Source: Paranoxybacillus sp035645275 (GTDB lineage Bacteria; Bacillota; Bacilli; Bacillales; Anoxybacillaceae). Taken from it: a DNA stretch of 64,000 nt. Each line of letters begins with the position of its first letter. Positions within the stretch are counted from its first letter, which is position 1. Made by a program: the position numbers and the translations under genes. Where the stretch lies: contig DASQMX010000031.1 in the NCBI GenBank assembly GCA_035645275.1, positions 496,001 to 560,000 of the forward strand. The letters are read 5' to 3'. Under the pieces are notes generated by a model. That model saw nothing but the letters and a program-made list of their open reading frames with translations. It was not told where the DNA came from and made no database searches. Shown piece by piece: positions 16,427 to 25,534 of this stretch.

Positions 16427-19400
16427 TACTCTATTGGAACAACAATTGCAAAAGAAAATTCTTGTCATCGACGGCGCAATGGGAACAATGATTCAAAGTT
16501 TTCAATTAACCGCTGATGATTTTGGCGGAGAACAATACGAAGGCTGCAATGAGTATTTGTCACTCACTGCTCCGCATGTCATTGAACGCATTCACGATGC
16601 CTACTTAGAAGCAGGTGCCGACATCATTGAAACAAATACATTCGGGGCGACAAATATCGTGTTAGACGAATATGAACTTGGTCATCTCGCCTTCGAACTG
16701 AACGTACAATCAGCAAAACTAGCGAGAAAAGCAGCCGACCGCTACTCCACTCTTGAATGGCCGAGATTTGTCGCCGGTTCAATGGGACCAACAACAAAAA
16801 CACTTTCCGTCACAGGCGGAATTACGTTTGAACAATTAATTGAAGCATACGAAGAGCAGGCACGTGGACTGCTCATTGGCGGGGTTGATGTTCTTCTTCT
16901 TGAAACGTGTCAAGATATGTTGAACGTCAAAGCAGGATTTATTGGAATTTCCCGCGCCTTTGAGAAACTCGGAAGAAAAGTGCCGCTTATTGTGTCCGGT
17001 ACGATTGAACCAATGGGAACGACCCTTGCCGGACAAAATATCGAAGCGTTTTTTATTTCACTGCAACATATGAAGCCGATTGCCGTTGGATTGAACTGTG
17101 CAACGGGACCAGAGTTTATGACCGACCATCTTCGTACCCTTTCTTCACTTGCAAATACAGCGGTGAGCTGCTATCCGAATGCGGGACTTCCCGATGAGGA
17201 AGGTCATTATCATGAAGCACCAGACATTTTAGCCAAAAAAGTGAGACGTTTTGCCGAAAAAGGTTGGCTTAATATTGTTGGCGGCTGTTGCGGTACCACA
17301 CCGGAGCATATTCGCGCGATTGCCGAAGCGGTAAAAGAGATCCCGCCACGTCTGATTCCATCGTCTTTTGGCACACACGCTGTTTCTGGCATCGACCCGC
17401 TCATTTATGATGAAACGATGCGCCCGCTTTTTGTCGGTGAACGGACAAACGTCATCGGCTCGCGAAAATTTAAACGATTAATTGCCGAAGGAAAATATGA
17501 AGAAGCGGCGGAAATTGCTCGTGCCCAAGTGAAAAATGGCGCTCATGTCATCGATATTTGCTTGGCTGATCCGGACCGTAACGAAAAAGACGATATGGAA
17601 AAGTTTATTCAACAAGTCGTGAAGAAAGTGAAAGTTCCACTTGTTATTGATTCAACTGACGAACAAGTGATTGAATGCGCCCTCTCCTATTCACAAGGGA
17701 AAGCCATTATTAACTCTATTAATCTAGAAGATGGCGAAGAACGGTTCGAAAAAGTGGTCCCTCTCATCAAAAAATACGGTGCAGCTGTTGTCGTCGGCAC
17801 GATTGATGAACAAGGAATGGCTATTACAGCCGAACGAAAGCTGGAAATCGCCCTTCACTCCTATGATTTACTTGTCAACAAATATGGATTGGCTCCGCAC
17901 GACATTATTTTCGACCCGCTTGTGTTCCCGGTCGGCACCGGTGATGAGCAGTATATTGGTTCAGCAAAGGAAACAATTGAAGGAATTCGGCTGATTAAAG
18001 AAAGACTGCCACAATGTTTAACGATTCTCGGCATTAGTAACGTTTCCTTCGGATTACCTCCGGCGGGACGCGAAGTGTTGAACTCTGTTTTCTTATACCA
18101 TTGCACACAGGCCGGATTAGATTATGCGATTGTAAATACGGAAAAACTGGAACGATTCGCTTCAATTCCCACTGAAGAAGTAAAACTTGCTGAGGCGTTA
18201 TTGTTTAACACCACTGATGAAACACTGGCAACGTTTACTGACTTTTACCGCAATAAAACGAAGGAAACAAAAAAGCCAAAAATCACATTAACACTCGAAG
18301 AACGGCTCGCCAGCTATGTGGTAGAAGGAACAAAAGAAGGACTTTTGGAAGATTTAGAACAAGCATTGCAACAATATTCTGACCCTCTCGAAATCATCAA
18401 TGGGCCGTTAATGGATGGAATGAGCGAAGTCGGAAGATTGTTCAATGATAATCAATTAATTGTTGCCGAAGTATTGCAAAGCGCTGAAGTCATGAAAACG
18501 GCGGTCGCTTTTTTAGAACCATATATGGAAAAAACGGAAGGCAGCTCGAAAGGAAAAGTATTGCTGGCGACCGTAAAAGGAGACGTTCACGATATCGGTA
18601 AAAACTTAGTCGATATTATTTTAAGCAACAACGGATTTAACGTCGTTGATTTAGGGATTAAAGTGACTCCGCAGCAACTGATTGAAGCAATAAAATTAGA
18701 AAAACCGGATATCCTCGGGCTTTCTGGTCTGCTAGTAAAATCCGCACAGCAAATGGTTGTAACTGCTCAAGATTTAAAACAAGCCGGCATCTCCATTCCA
18801 ATATTAGTCGGCGGTGCGGCGCTATCGCGGAAATTTACAGAAAATAAAATTGCCCCTGAATATGAAGGTATTGTCTTATATGCGAAAGACGCCATGGATG
18901 GACTTGCGCTCGCCAACCGTTTGCAGCAAGGTGAAATCGAATATTCAAAACAAAAACAACAGACAACGAGCGAAAATATTGCAACCAAAACCATTGTCAT
19001 TCCAAAATCAAACGTTTCAACAACCGTACCTGTTTTTAAACCATACGACTTAGAGCGCCATGTGATTAAAGACTTTTCTCTATCTCACATTGAGCCATAT
19101 ATTAATTGGCAAATGCTTCTTGGTCATCATCTCGGCTTAAAAGGAAAAGTAAAAGAATTACTCGAAGCAAAAGATGAAAAAGCCGTTATGTTGAAGGAAC
19201 TTATTGATGCTTTGCTGTCAGAGGCTAAACAAAATCAATGGCTTACACCATCAGCCGTTTATCAGTTCTTCCCCGCGCAAAGCGATGGCAATAAAATTTA
19301 TATTTACTCCCCTGCGGATGAAAAAACAGTGATTGAAACATTTGAGTTTCCACGGCAACAAAAAGAGCCTTATCTTTGCTTAGCTGATTATGTGAAATCT

Positions 19401-19829
19401 GTAGATAGCGGGGAAATCGATTATGTCGGCTTTTTCGCCGTAACCGCGGGGAAAGGTATTCGCCAGTTGGCACAACAATGGAAAGAAAACGGAGAATTTC
19501 TACGAAGTCATGCGATTCAAGCACTTGCTTTAGAAGCGGCTGAAGGATTAGCCGAACGCGTGCATCAAATTATGCGCGACCGCTGGGGATTCCCAGACAG
19601 CCCAGACATGACGATGCAAGAACGATTTTCCGCGAAATACCAAGGACAGCGTTTTTCATTTGGTTACCCTGCGTGTCCAAACCTTGAAGACCAAGAAAAA
19701 CTGTTCCGCCTATTGCATCCAGAAGAAATCGAAATAGAATTAACAGAAGGATTCATGATGGAACCGGAAGCCTCTGTATCAGCAATTGTTTTCGCTCACC
19801 CGGAAGCGAGATATTTTAACGTTCTATAG
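16419..19829 (+). CDS. metH: Cobalamin-dependent methionine synthase MetH
   Basis: Transfers the methyl group of 5-methyl-THF to homocysteine through cobalamin. Domains in order: homocysteine-binding barrel (1 to about 310, IDGAMGTMIQ, zinc Cys in GLNCATG near 226 and GGCCGTTP near 287); pterin-binding barrel (about 330-600, VGERTNVIGSRKF); cobalamin cap and B12 domain (about 620-860, VKGDVHDIGKN near 722, its His binding cobalt); and the AdoMet activation domain (about 890-1136, FGYPACPNLEDQ). All four domains are complete. B. subtilis itself uses MetE, so MetH beside YitJ is a difference. Start ATG 16419 has AAAGGAAG seven bases upstream. Confidence 0.96.
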   Translation: MASTLLEQQLQKKILVIDGAMGTMIQSFQLTADDFGGEQYEGCNEYLSLTAPHVIERIHDAYLEAGADIIETNTFGATNIVLDEYELGHLAFELNVQSAKLARKAADRYSTLEWPRFVAGSMGPTTKTLSVTGGITFEQLIEAYEEQARGLLIGGVDVLLLETCQDMLNVKAGFIGISRAFEKLGRKVPLIVSGTIEPMGTTLAGQNIEAFFISLQHMKPIAVGLNCATGPEFMTDHLRTLSSLANTAVSCYPNAGLPDEEGHYHEAPDILAKKVRRFAEKGWLNIVGGCCGTTPEHIRAIAEAVKEIPPRLIPSSFGTHAVSGIDPLIYDETMRPLFVGERTNVIGSRKFKRLIAEGKYEEAAEIARAQVKNGAHVIDICLADPDRNEKDDMEKFIQQVVKKVKVPLVIDSTDEQVIECALSYSQGKAIINSINLEDGEERFEKVVPLIKKYGAAVVVGTIDEQGMAITAERKLEIALHSYDLLVNKYGLAPHDIIFDPLVFPVGTGDEQYIGSAKETIEGIRLIKERLPQCLTILGISNVSFGLPPAGREVLNSVFLYHCTQAGLDYAIVNTEKLERFASIPTEEVKLAEALLFNTTDETLATFTDFYRNKTKETKKPKITLTLEERLASYVVEGTKEGLLEDLEQALQQYSDPLEIINGPLMDGMSEVGRLFNDNQLIVAEVLQSAEVMKTAVAFLEPYMEKTEGSSKGKVLLATVKGDVHDIGKNLVDIILSNNGFNVVDLGIKVTPQQLIEAIKLEKPDILGLSGLLVKSAQQMVVTAQDLKQAGISIPILVGGAALSRKFTENKIAPEYEGIVLYAKDAMDGLALANRLQQGEIEYSKQKQQTTSENIATKTIVIPKSNVSTTVPVFKPYDLERHVIKDFSLSHIEPYINWQMLLGHHLGLKGKVKELLEAKDEKAVMLKELIDALLSEAKQNQWLTPSAVYQFFPAQSDGNKIYIYSPADEKTVIETFEFPRQQKEPYLCLADYVKSVDSGEIDYVGFFAVTAGKGIRQLAQQWKENGEFLRSHAIQALALEAAEGLAERVHQIMRDRWGFPDSPDMTMQERFSAKYQGQRFSFGYPACPNLEDQEKLFRLLHPEEIEIELTEGFMMEPEASVSAIVFAHPEARYFNVL

Positions 19830-19831
19830 AA

Positions 19832-19862
19832 AGTCGAAGCGAATTGCTTCGGCTTTTTTTAT
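19832..19862 (+). terminator. Terminator of yitJ-metH
   Basis: AGTCGAAGC, loop GAATT, GCTTCGGCT, then eight T, directly after the metH stop. Confidence 0.88.
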
Positions 19863-19929
19863 ATTAGGATTTCTTCTTAAACGTTGCATGATAGTTAAAG
19901 AAAACAGCAAATGAGCTTAATCAAACATG

Positions 19930-19966
19930 AAGGGACTGACTCAAAACCCAAGTGTCAGCCCCTGAT
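19930..19966. repeat. Half copy of the palindromic repeat
   Basis: AAGGGACTGACTCAAAACCC, then AAGTGTCAGCCCCT: this aligns with the left half of copy 5 (GAGGCTGACCCAAAAAC, AAAGTGTCAGACCCC). The two halves form a hairpin of their own (GGGaCTGAC/GTCAGcCCC) downstream of sspH on the minus strand, 37 bp past its stop. Confidence 0.6.
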
Positions 19967-20003
19967 TAAAAGCTATTATTTTATTTTGGAAATACTTGAC
20001 GAA

Positions 20004-20183
20004 TTAATGTTCTATTAAGCTGGATACAGAAACTTGTTGTTTGTTATTTGCTTCATTAAGGGGATGAATGATAGCGGTTCTATTTTGTTCATTCACCTGT
20101 TCAATATAGATCGGTACTCCATTATAGGTTACATTTGCCATCACTGATGAAGCAGCAATTTCTTGTGCTCGTTGTGTGTTCAT
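20004..20183 (-). CDS. sspH: Small acid-soluble spore protein H
   Basis: SspH is a minor spore-core protein made late in the forespore. The 59-residue product (MNTQRAQEIAASSVMANVTY, GVPIYIEQVNEQNRTAIIHP, VSVSSLIEH) matches the SspH family in length and layout. The second ATG (20183) is chosen because AGGAGG is eight bases before it; the ATG at 20189 is too close. A GTATA box and CAAATAT element spaced by about 16 bases upstream on the minus strand could be the forespore promoter, but this is weak. The gene is divergent from the SDR gene. Confidence 0.9.
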   Translation of the reverse strand: MNTQRAQEIAASSVMANVTYNGVPIYIEQVNEQNRTAIIHPLNEANNKQQVSVSSLIEH

Positions 20184-20335
20184 GAGCATGTCCTCCTTTT
20201 GATTTGTACCGGTTATAATATTTGCTCCAAATGACTTCGATATACTAGCTGTTATTGAAACTTTTATTAAAATATTTTTTCATAAATCCTCCATACTAAA
20301 ACTAATCACTGAACACTTTACAGGAGGGAAAAAAA

Positions 20336-21199
20336 GTGGCAAATAAACTTCAAACCACATTACCGCCGCAGCATCAACTTCAACAACCTGGATTACAAAC
20401 AGAAATGAATCCGCAGCCGGTTTCCGAGGACCCGAACTATCGAGGAAGCGGGAAATTAAAAAATAAAGTAGCTTTAATCAGTGGCGGGGACAGCGGAATC
20501 GGCAGAGCAGTGGCGATTTATTTTGCGAAAGAAGGCGCCGATGTAGCGATTATCTACCTTAACGAACATAAAGATGCCGAAGAAACGAAAAAACAAGTGG
20601 AACAGGAAGAACGGCAATGTTTGTTAATCCCTGGAGACATTGGCGATGAACAGTTTTGCAAAGAAGCAGTAAAACAAACTATCAATAAATTGGGGCGGCT
20701 TGACATTCTCGTTAACAACGCTGCGGAGCAACATCCACAAAACAGCTTGCTTAATATTACATCCCAACAGCTCGAAAAAACATTCCGCACGAACGTGTTT
20801 GGCTATTTTTATTTAACAAAAGCAGCACTTCCTTATTTAAAAGAAGGAAGTTCCATCATTAATACATCTTCTGTCACCGCTTATGAAGGTCATGAGCAGC
20901 TTCTTGATTATTCGGCAACAAAAGGAGCGATTGTTACTTTCACACGCTCATTAGCAAAGTCTCTTGTTCAAAAAGGAATTCGTGTCAATGGTGTGGCTCC
21001 TGGACCAATCTGGACACCGTTAATTCCATCTACCTTTTCAAGCGACCAAGTAGCCACATTTGGCGCTAACACCCCGATGAAGCGGCCGGGACAGCCTGAA
21101 GAAGTCGCACCAAGCTATGTGTTTTTAGCAAGCGATGATTCTTCATACATCACAGGACAAATAATTCATGTCAATGGTGGGAAAATTGTGAATGGTTGA
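20336..21199 (+). CDS. SDR family oxidoreductase (general-stress type)
   Basis: NAD(P)-dependent short-chain dehydrogenase of the YdaD/YhxD-like group of 285-300 residues, substrate unknown. After a Gln/Pro-rich N-terminal extension of about 45 residues comes the cofactor loop ISGGDSGIGRAVA, then LVNNAAEQHPQ, the catalytic Ser/Tyr/Lys set (NTSSVTAYEG, YSATKGAIV) and GVAPGPIWTPLIP. GTG 20336 has AGGAGGG at seven bases. In bacilli this group is often under general stress or sporulation control; no convincing sigma-B site was seen here. Its stop codon TGA lies within the terminal arm of repeat copy 3. Confidence 0.85.
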   Translation: MANKLQTTLPPQHQLQQPGLQTEMNPQPVSEDPNYRGSGKLKNKVALISGGDSGIGRAVAIYFAKEGADVAIIYLNEHKDAEETKKQVEQEERQCLLIPGDIGDEQFCKEAVKQTINKLGRLDILVNNAAEQHPQNSLLNITSQQLEKTFRTNVFGYFYLTKAALPYLKEGSSIINTSSVTAYEGHEQLLDYSATKGAIVTFTRSLAKSLVQKGIRVNGVAPGPIWTPLIPSTFSSDQVATFGANTPMKRPGQPEEVAPSYVFLASDDSSYITGQIIHVNGGKIVNG

Positions 21200-21298
21200 C
21201 TCTGTCTCATAAGGGGCTGACCTCAGGCACGCTATCCAAGGTTATGTCTGATATATTGTGTTGTGGGGTCTGACCCTTAGCTTTTTGGACAGCGTCAA
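21196..21298. repeat. Palindromic intergenic repeat, copy 3 (reverse orientation)
   Basis: The arms are TTGACTCTGTCTCATAAG and CTTTTTGGACAGCGTCAA. Reading the minus strand gives GGGTCAGACCCCACAACAC, AATATATCAGACATAA and TGAGGTCAGCCCCTTATG, the same order as copies 1 and 5. The left arm contains the TGA stop of the SDR gene; a decayed minus-strand gene converges from the other side. Confidence 0.85.
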
Positions 21299-21350
21299 TG
21301 TTAATACGTTACTAATAATTAAATTCAGCAGATAATAACTCAATATTGAT

Positions 21351-21818
21351 TTAATTTGTTATATCGTTCGTATTACGATTTAATATTTGAAAATAAGTTA
21401 TTACAGCCGTTACAGTACACAAAATACTACTCACTAACCAAAATTTGTCCGCCTGTTGTGGAAGAATGCATAAAAAAATAACTAAGTAGAAATAATCCTG
21501 CTCCTAAAATAGAGAGAAAATAGGCAAATCGTTTATGTTGTCGATTTAGAAAGTAGTATCCAATAGGAATCAACAAGTATAAACCGCTTATGTCATGATA
21601 ACGGGAAAAGCGGGCTGGAATTTAGCTGCGTATACAAAGTAGTCGAGTTGTGAAATATCGCTATCACTCTGTACTTCACCATATAGCATTTGAGAAAATG
21701 GGGTTGAATACTTCCATTCCCAAGGATTATCTAATATGGCACTGCCCTCATACCAAGCAGCTACGGTAGAAAATAAAAGTAAAATGGTGATTAATCCAAA
21801 TTGAATAATAATCGCCAA
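21351..21818 (-). pseudogene. Frameshifted DUF4306 (YjdJ-like) membrane protein gene
   Basis: From TTG 21818, with GGAGG nine bases upstream, the frame reads IQFGLITILLLFSTVAAWYE, then NPWEWKYSTPF, DISQLDYFVYAAKF and FPVIMT, and stops. The next frame continues as SGLYLLIPIGYYFLNRQHKR and FAYFLSILGAGLFLLSYFF. A third continues as KFWLVSSILCTVTAVITYFQ to a stop at 21351. Together they give one four-helix membrane protein of about 160 residues resembling the DUF4306 family. Two frameshifts are needed, so the gene is either broken or wrongly sequenced. Confidence 0.7.
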
Positions 21819-21992
21819 ATAACAATACCTCCTTCTATAAAGTTAAAATCTCTCCAGTTTCATCAAGATATATGACAAGACAATTCTTATTTCAGTGAGA
21901 CTGTTATTTTAACATCTGTTATTTATTATAATATAAACCTTTATTTTACAATTAATAAAGTACTTTAATCATAATTACTGTTTAAGAAAAAA

Positions 21993-22087
21993 ATGGGCCT
22001 GATAAGCAAGTCGTTGTCAGGCCCACAATTATAATATATGCTGAGTGCATAATATATGGTGTATGAATGTCAGACACTTATCAGTTC
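21993..22087. repeat. Palindromic intergenic repeat, copy 7 (divergent), terminator of lacI
   Basis: GGGCCTGATAAG begins it, followed by a TGTCAGGCCCACAA inner arm, an AT-rich core with two AATATATG/TAATATAT blocks, then AATGTCAGACACTTATCAG. The outer arms are CTGATAAG and CTTATCAG, differing from the CTGTCTCA/TGAGACAG of other copies yet fully complementary. The GGGCCTGA/TCAGGCCC sub-hairpin (21994-22025) is followed on the minus strand by T-runs, giving a good terminator for the lacI operon, whose stop is 5 bp away. Confidence 0.7.
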
Positions 22088-22091
22088 ATTA

Positions 22092-23117
22092 TCACTTTTG
22101 ATATCGTCCGCATGAACACCTTTTTATCAATGTATGAGGGATAATGATCCGCTTAATTGGTTCATTTGGATTTTCCAATTTTTGAATTAAGCTTTTTGCC
22201 GCTTCATAGCCAAGCTGGAAAATATTAATATCCACTGATGTTAATGGCGGCCGAGAGAGCTCTGATAAAAGGGCATTATTAAAACTTACAATCGAAATAT
22301 CGTCCGGTACATTCAAGTTCATCTCATCTAATGTATTTAACACCCCAAGTGCCATTAAATCATCAGCCACTACTAACGCTGTCGGCGGTTCTTCCAAGGA
22401 AAGAAGCTCCTTCATTGCTTCTTGCCCGCCTTCTTTTAAAAATTCCTCATGAACGATATACTCTTTACGGCAAGGTAACCCGGCATGTTTTAATGCTTCC
22501 TCATAACCTAATAACCGGTCGACTGTCACCATATAATTTAAATTACCGCCGACAAATGCAATTCGTTCATGGCCGAGTTGGATTAAATACTCTGTTGCTT
22601 CTCTTGCTGCGCGATAGTTATCATTATCGACATGAGTAATTTGCTCCATTTGTTTATGAGGCTTTCCAATCACAACAAACGGAAAACCATTTTTCTGCAG
22701 GTATTTCGTAATTTTATCATTAATGCGGGAATAAAGAAGAATGACTCCGTCCACTCTTCTGCCTTGGAGCATTTCAATCACACCAGCGTAAATATCGTCT
22801 TCGCTCTCTCCAATGGACATTTGCAAGGCGTATTTCTTTTCATGAGCCGCCTTGCTGATGCCGCGAATCACTTCCGGAAAAAACGGATTTTGAAACGCTT
22901 TATCAGCGGAACTTGGCATCACTAAACCGATGACTTGTGTTGATTTGTTCGCCAAACTGCGGGCAATAAAGTTCGGATGATACCCAAGCTCTTTCATCGC
23001 TTGTCGCACTTTCTTCTTTGTTTTCTCGCTGATGCGCGGGCTATCGGCAATGACCCTAGAGACAGTGGAGGGAGCGACATTAGCTAGTTTTGCAACATCC
23101 TTAATTGTAACATTCAT
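22092..23117 (-). CDS. LacI family regulator of the maltodextrin locus
   Basis: DNA-binding repressor, 341 residues. The helix-turn-helix TIKDVAKLANVAPSTVSRVI is at residues 3-22, followed by the hinge helix NFIARSLANKSTQVIGLV and a sugar-binding domain of periplasmic-binding-protein type. ATG 23117 has GGGGGAG six bases upstream; a longer frame from 23147 overlaps the previous gene's stop. As the last gene of the mal cluster it most likely acts as the MalR-type maltose repressor. Candidate operators of the form TGCAANCGNTTGCA stand in the malE-neopullulanase intergenic region. Confidence 0.88.
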   Translation of the reverse strand: MNVTIKDVAKLANVAPSTVSRVIADSPRISEKTKKKVRQAMKELGYHPNFIARSLANKSTQVIGLVMPSSADKAFQNPFFPEVIRGISKAAHEKKYALQMSIGESEDDIYAGVIEMLQGRRVDGVILLYSRINDKITKYLQKNGFPFVVIGKPHKQMEQITHVDNDNYRAAREATEYLIQLGHERIAFVGGNLNYMVTVDRLLGYEEALKHAGLPCRKEYIVHEEFLKEGGQEAMKELLSLEEPPTALVVADDLMALGVLNTLDEMNLNVPDDISIVSFNNALLSELSRPPLTSVDINIFQLGYEAAKSLIQKLENPNEPIKRIIIPHTLIKRCSCGRYQK

Positions 23118-23143
23118 TTTTAACTCCCCCATTGTATATCGAT

Positions 23144-25510
23144 TCATCTAACAAGAAAAGATAACGTTTTCGTTTCCGAATGGAATGAAGTGTCTGTAAC
23201 AGTGTGTCCATTAAGAACTATTTGAAGCTGTTCCGAAGAATGATGTATAACGAATTTAAGAGTCCAGTTTGGTTCATATTCCCCTTCATTCGTAACTGAA
23301 ATATTTACACGTTCTTGTTGAAATTCAACATGAATATGCTTGCGGATATACTCCCCTTTTTCATAAGCAAATGTTTGCCCATCATCATCGTACAACGTAT
23401 AAGAAGCCTTACCATTTTCCGTTCTGTAAAGATGAACCGTCAATGTCTGATCAGGAACGTCTGTTGATTGCTTTACTTCTCCCAATGCAATCATTAACCC
23501 CTGCTTCACATAAATCGGCAACGTGTCTAAATTAGCAGAAATTAAGTGGTGTTTTCCCCCTTCGAATACTTCATCCGTCCAATAATCAACCCAGTTTCCT
23601 TTTGGTAAATAGAGAACCCGATGTATTGTGTTCGGTGTCATGATTGGCGCGATGATTACGTTATCACCAAGCATAAATTGGTCGGAAAGGTGATATGTCA
23701 TTTCATCTTCCGGATATTCCATAAATAATGGTCTCATCATTGGAAGCCCTGTCTTGTGCGCTTCCGCAAAAAGAGTATAAAGATGAGGAAGCCATTGGTA
23801 ACGCAATTCAATATATTTTTTTATAATTTTCTCATATTTTTCACTAAATGCCCAAGGCTCTTGACGGCGAAAACCAATCGCACAATGATTGCGGAAATAT
23901 GGAGTAAACGCTCCAACTTGCGTCCAACGCGTTAACAATTCACCATTTGTATCGTGGGCAAACCCGCCAACGTCAGTGCCACAAAACGCTACACCTGATA
24001 ATCCTAAGTTCATGCACATCGGAAGCGACATTTGTAAGTGTTCCCAAAAGCTGCGATTGTCTCCAGTCCATACTGCTGCATAACGTTGGATTCCAGAAAA
24101 ACCAGAACGCGTCAACAAAAACGGCCGCTTTCCTTTTAACAGCTTTTTCATTCCTTTATATGTCGCTTCCCCCATCATCAAGCCATAAATATTATGTAGC
24201 TCACGATGAGTTTTTGGATTACCATCGTTATCATGCATCACTTTTATATCCATTGTTTTTGTTTCATTAAAAACAGCTGGCTCATTCATGTCATTCCAAA
24301 TGCCTTCAATACCTAAATCGCTATAAAATTGGTGCTTTTCACCCCACCATTTTCGCACTTTTTTGCTTGTGAAATCAGGAAATGCGCTATTTCCCGGCCA
24401 AACTTCACCAAAATAAATGTTTCCCTCGATATATTTGCAAAAGTAATCGTGACGAATTCCCTCTTGATAAATTTCATATTCAGGATCTTCTTTAACGCCT
24501 GGATCAACAATTGGAACAATTCGAATTCCTGCTTCTTTTAAATCTTTTACTAACTTTGCAGGGTTCGGAAAGCGATCGCGGTCAAATGTAAAAACGCGGT
24601 AACCGTTCATATAATGAATGTCCAAATAGATCACATCAAGTGGAATGCCTTTCTCCAAGAAAGTTTTTGCGATTTCACGGACTTCCTGCTCTGTCTCATA
24701 GCTATATCGAGACTGGTGGTAGCCTAACGCCCATTTTGGCGGCAGCGGCATTCTCCCTGTTAAATCGGTATATTGCTCTAATACATCTTTCGGAGTCGGG
24801 CCAGCCAGCACATAATAATCAAGCTGCCCCCCTTCAGCAGAAAACGAATATACATTTTGCTCCGTTTGAAAATCAAAAACGGTTTTAAACGTGTTATCAA
24901 AGAAAATGCCGTGTGCTTTTCCGTTTCTTAGTGTTATAAAATAAGGATGCGACTGATATAATGGATCGGTTTCTGGATTGTGCGGAGCATATACGTCAGT
25001 GTTCCACATCTCCAATTTGTCGCCGCGCTTATCAAGAAAACCTGTTTTTTCCCCAAAGCCATAAAAATGATCGTGTTCGTCCATTTCTTTATAGCAAATC
25101 ACTTCTCCTGTATGTTTAAACGCCATTCCCTTTTGTGAATCACGAACTAATAATCGACCATTAACATCATATACACTGATCCGAAATGGTGATTTTTGAA
25201 CGACAAGCTTTAGCTTAGAGGAAGCTAACGTAATGTCTAGCTCTGTTTCTTCGATGGTTATGTCAACTTTTTCAGGCTCTTTAACAACAGCAACACTCGT
25301 TTCGAGTGTTGCGTCGCTAAAAGGGTTCATCACAATTCTAACGATATCATCGCGATAAAAGCGTATCTTGACAGTCGCTGATTCACAGACAAACAAAGAC
25401 ACGTTCTTATTGTGCTCAACGTGAATGAAATTCCCAACGTCCTTATAGTCCCCTAGATCAACCGTGTTTTTATGTTCCGGATGAATGGAAAAGCTTGTAT
25501 CTTCCAACAT
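23144..25510 (-). CDS. GH31 alpha-glucosidase
   Basis: Glycoside hydrolase family 31 enzyme that removes glucose from the non-reducing ends of maltodextrins. No signal peptide, so cytosolic. The nucleophile Asp is in GIWNDMNEPAVF near residue 403, and the acid/base Asp in VWTGDNRSFWEHL near 483. Other family marks are FYGFGEKTG, PPKWALGYHQSRYSY and CGTDVGGF. About 788 residues from ATG 25510; an ATG 15 bases upstream overlaps the GGGGG ribosome site. It lies 24 bp after the amylase gene and 26 bp before lacI, so the three form one unit. Confidence 0.92.
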   Translation of the reverse strand: MLEDTSFSIHPEHKNTVDLGDYKDVGNFIHVEHNKNVSLFVCESATVKIRFYRDDIVRIVMNPFSDATLETSVAVVKEPEKVDITIEETELDITLASSKLKLVVQKSPFRISVYDVNGRLLVRDSQKGMAFKHTGEVICYKEMDEHDHFYGFGEKTGFLDKRGDKLEMWNTDVYAPHNPETDPLYQSHPYFITLRNGKAHGIFFDNTFKTVFDFQTEQNVYSFSAEGGQLDYYVLAGPTPKDVLEQYTDLTGRMPLPPKWALGYHQSRYSYETEQEVREIAKTFLEKGIPLDVIYLDIHYMNGYRVFTFDRDRFPNPAKLVKDLKEAGIRIVPIVDPGVKEDPEYEIYQEGIRHDYFCKYIEGNIYFGEVWPGNSAFPDFTSKKVRKWWGEKHQFYSDLGIEGIWNDMNEPAVFNETKTMDIKVMHDNDGNPKTHRELHNIYGLMMGEATYKGMKKLLKGKRPFLLTRSGFSGIQRYAAVWTGDNRSFWEHLQMSLPMCMNLGLSGVAFCGTDVGGFAHDTNGELLTRWTQVGAFTPYFRNHCAIGFRRQEPWAFSEKYEKIIKKYIELRYQWLPHLYTLFAEAHKTGLPMMRPLFMEYPEDEMTYHLSDQFMLGDNVIIAPIMTPNTIHRVLYLPKGNWVDYWTDEVFEGGKHHLISANLDTLPIYVKQGLMIALGEVKQSTDVPDQTLTVHLYRTENGKASYTLYDDDGQTFAYEKGEYIRKHIHVEFQQERVNISVTNEGEYEPNWTLKFVIHHSSEQLQIVLNGHTVTDTSFHSETKTLSFLVR

Positions 25511-25534
25511 CCAACCATCCCCCATTCCTTTTTA

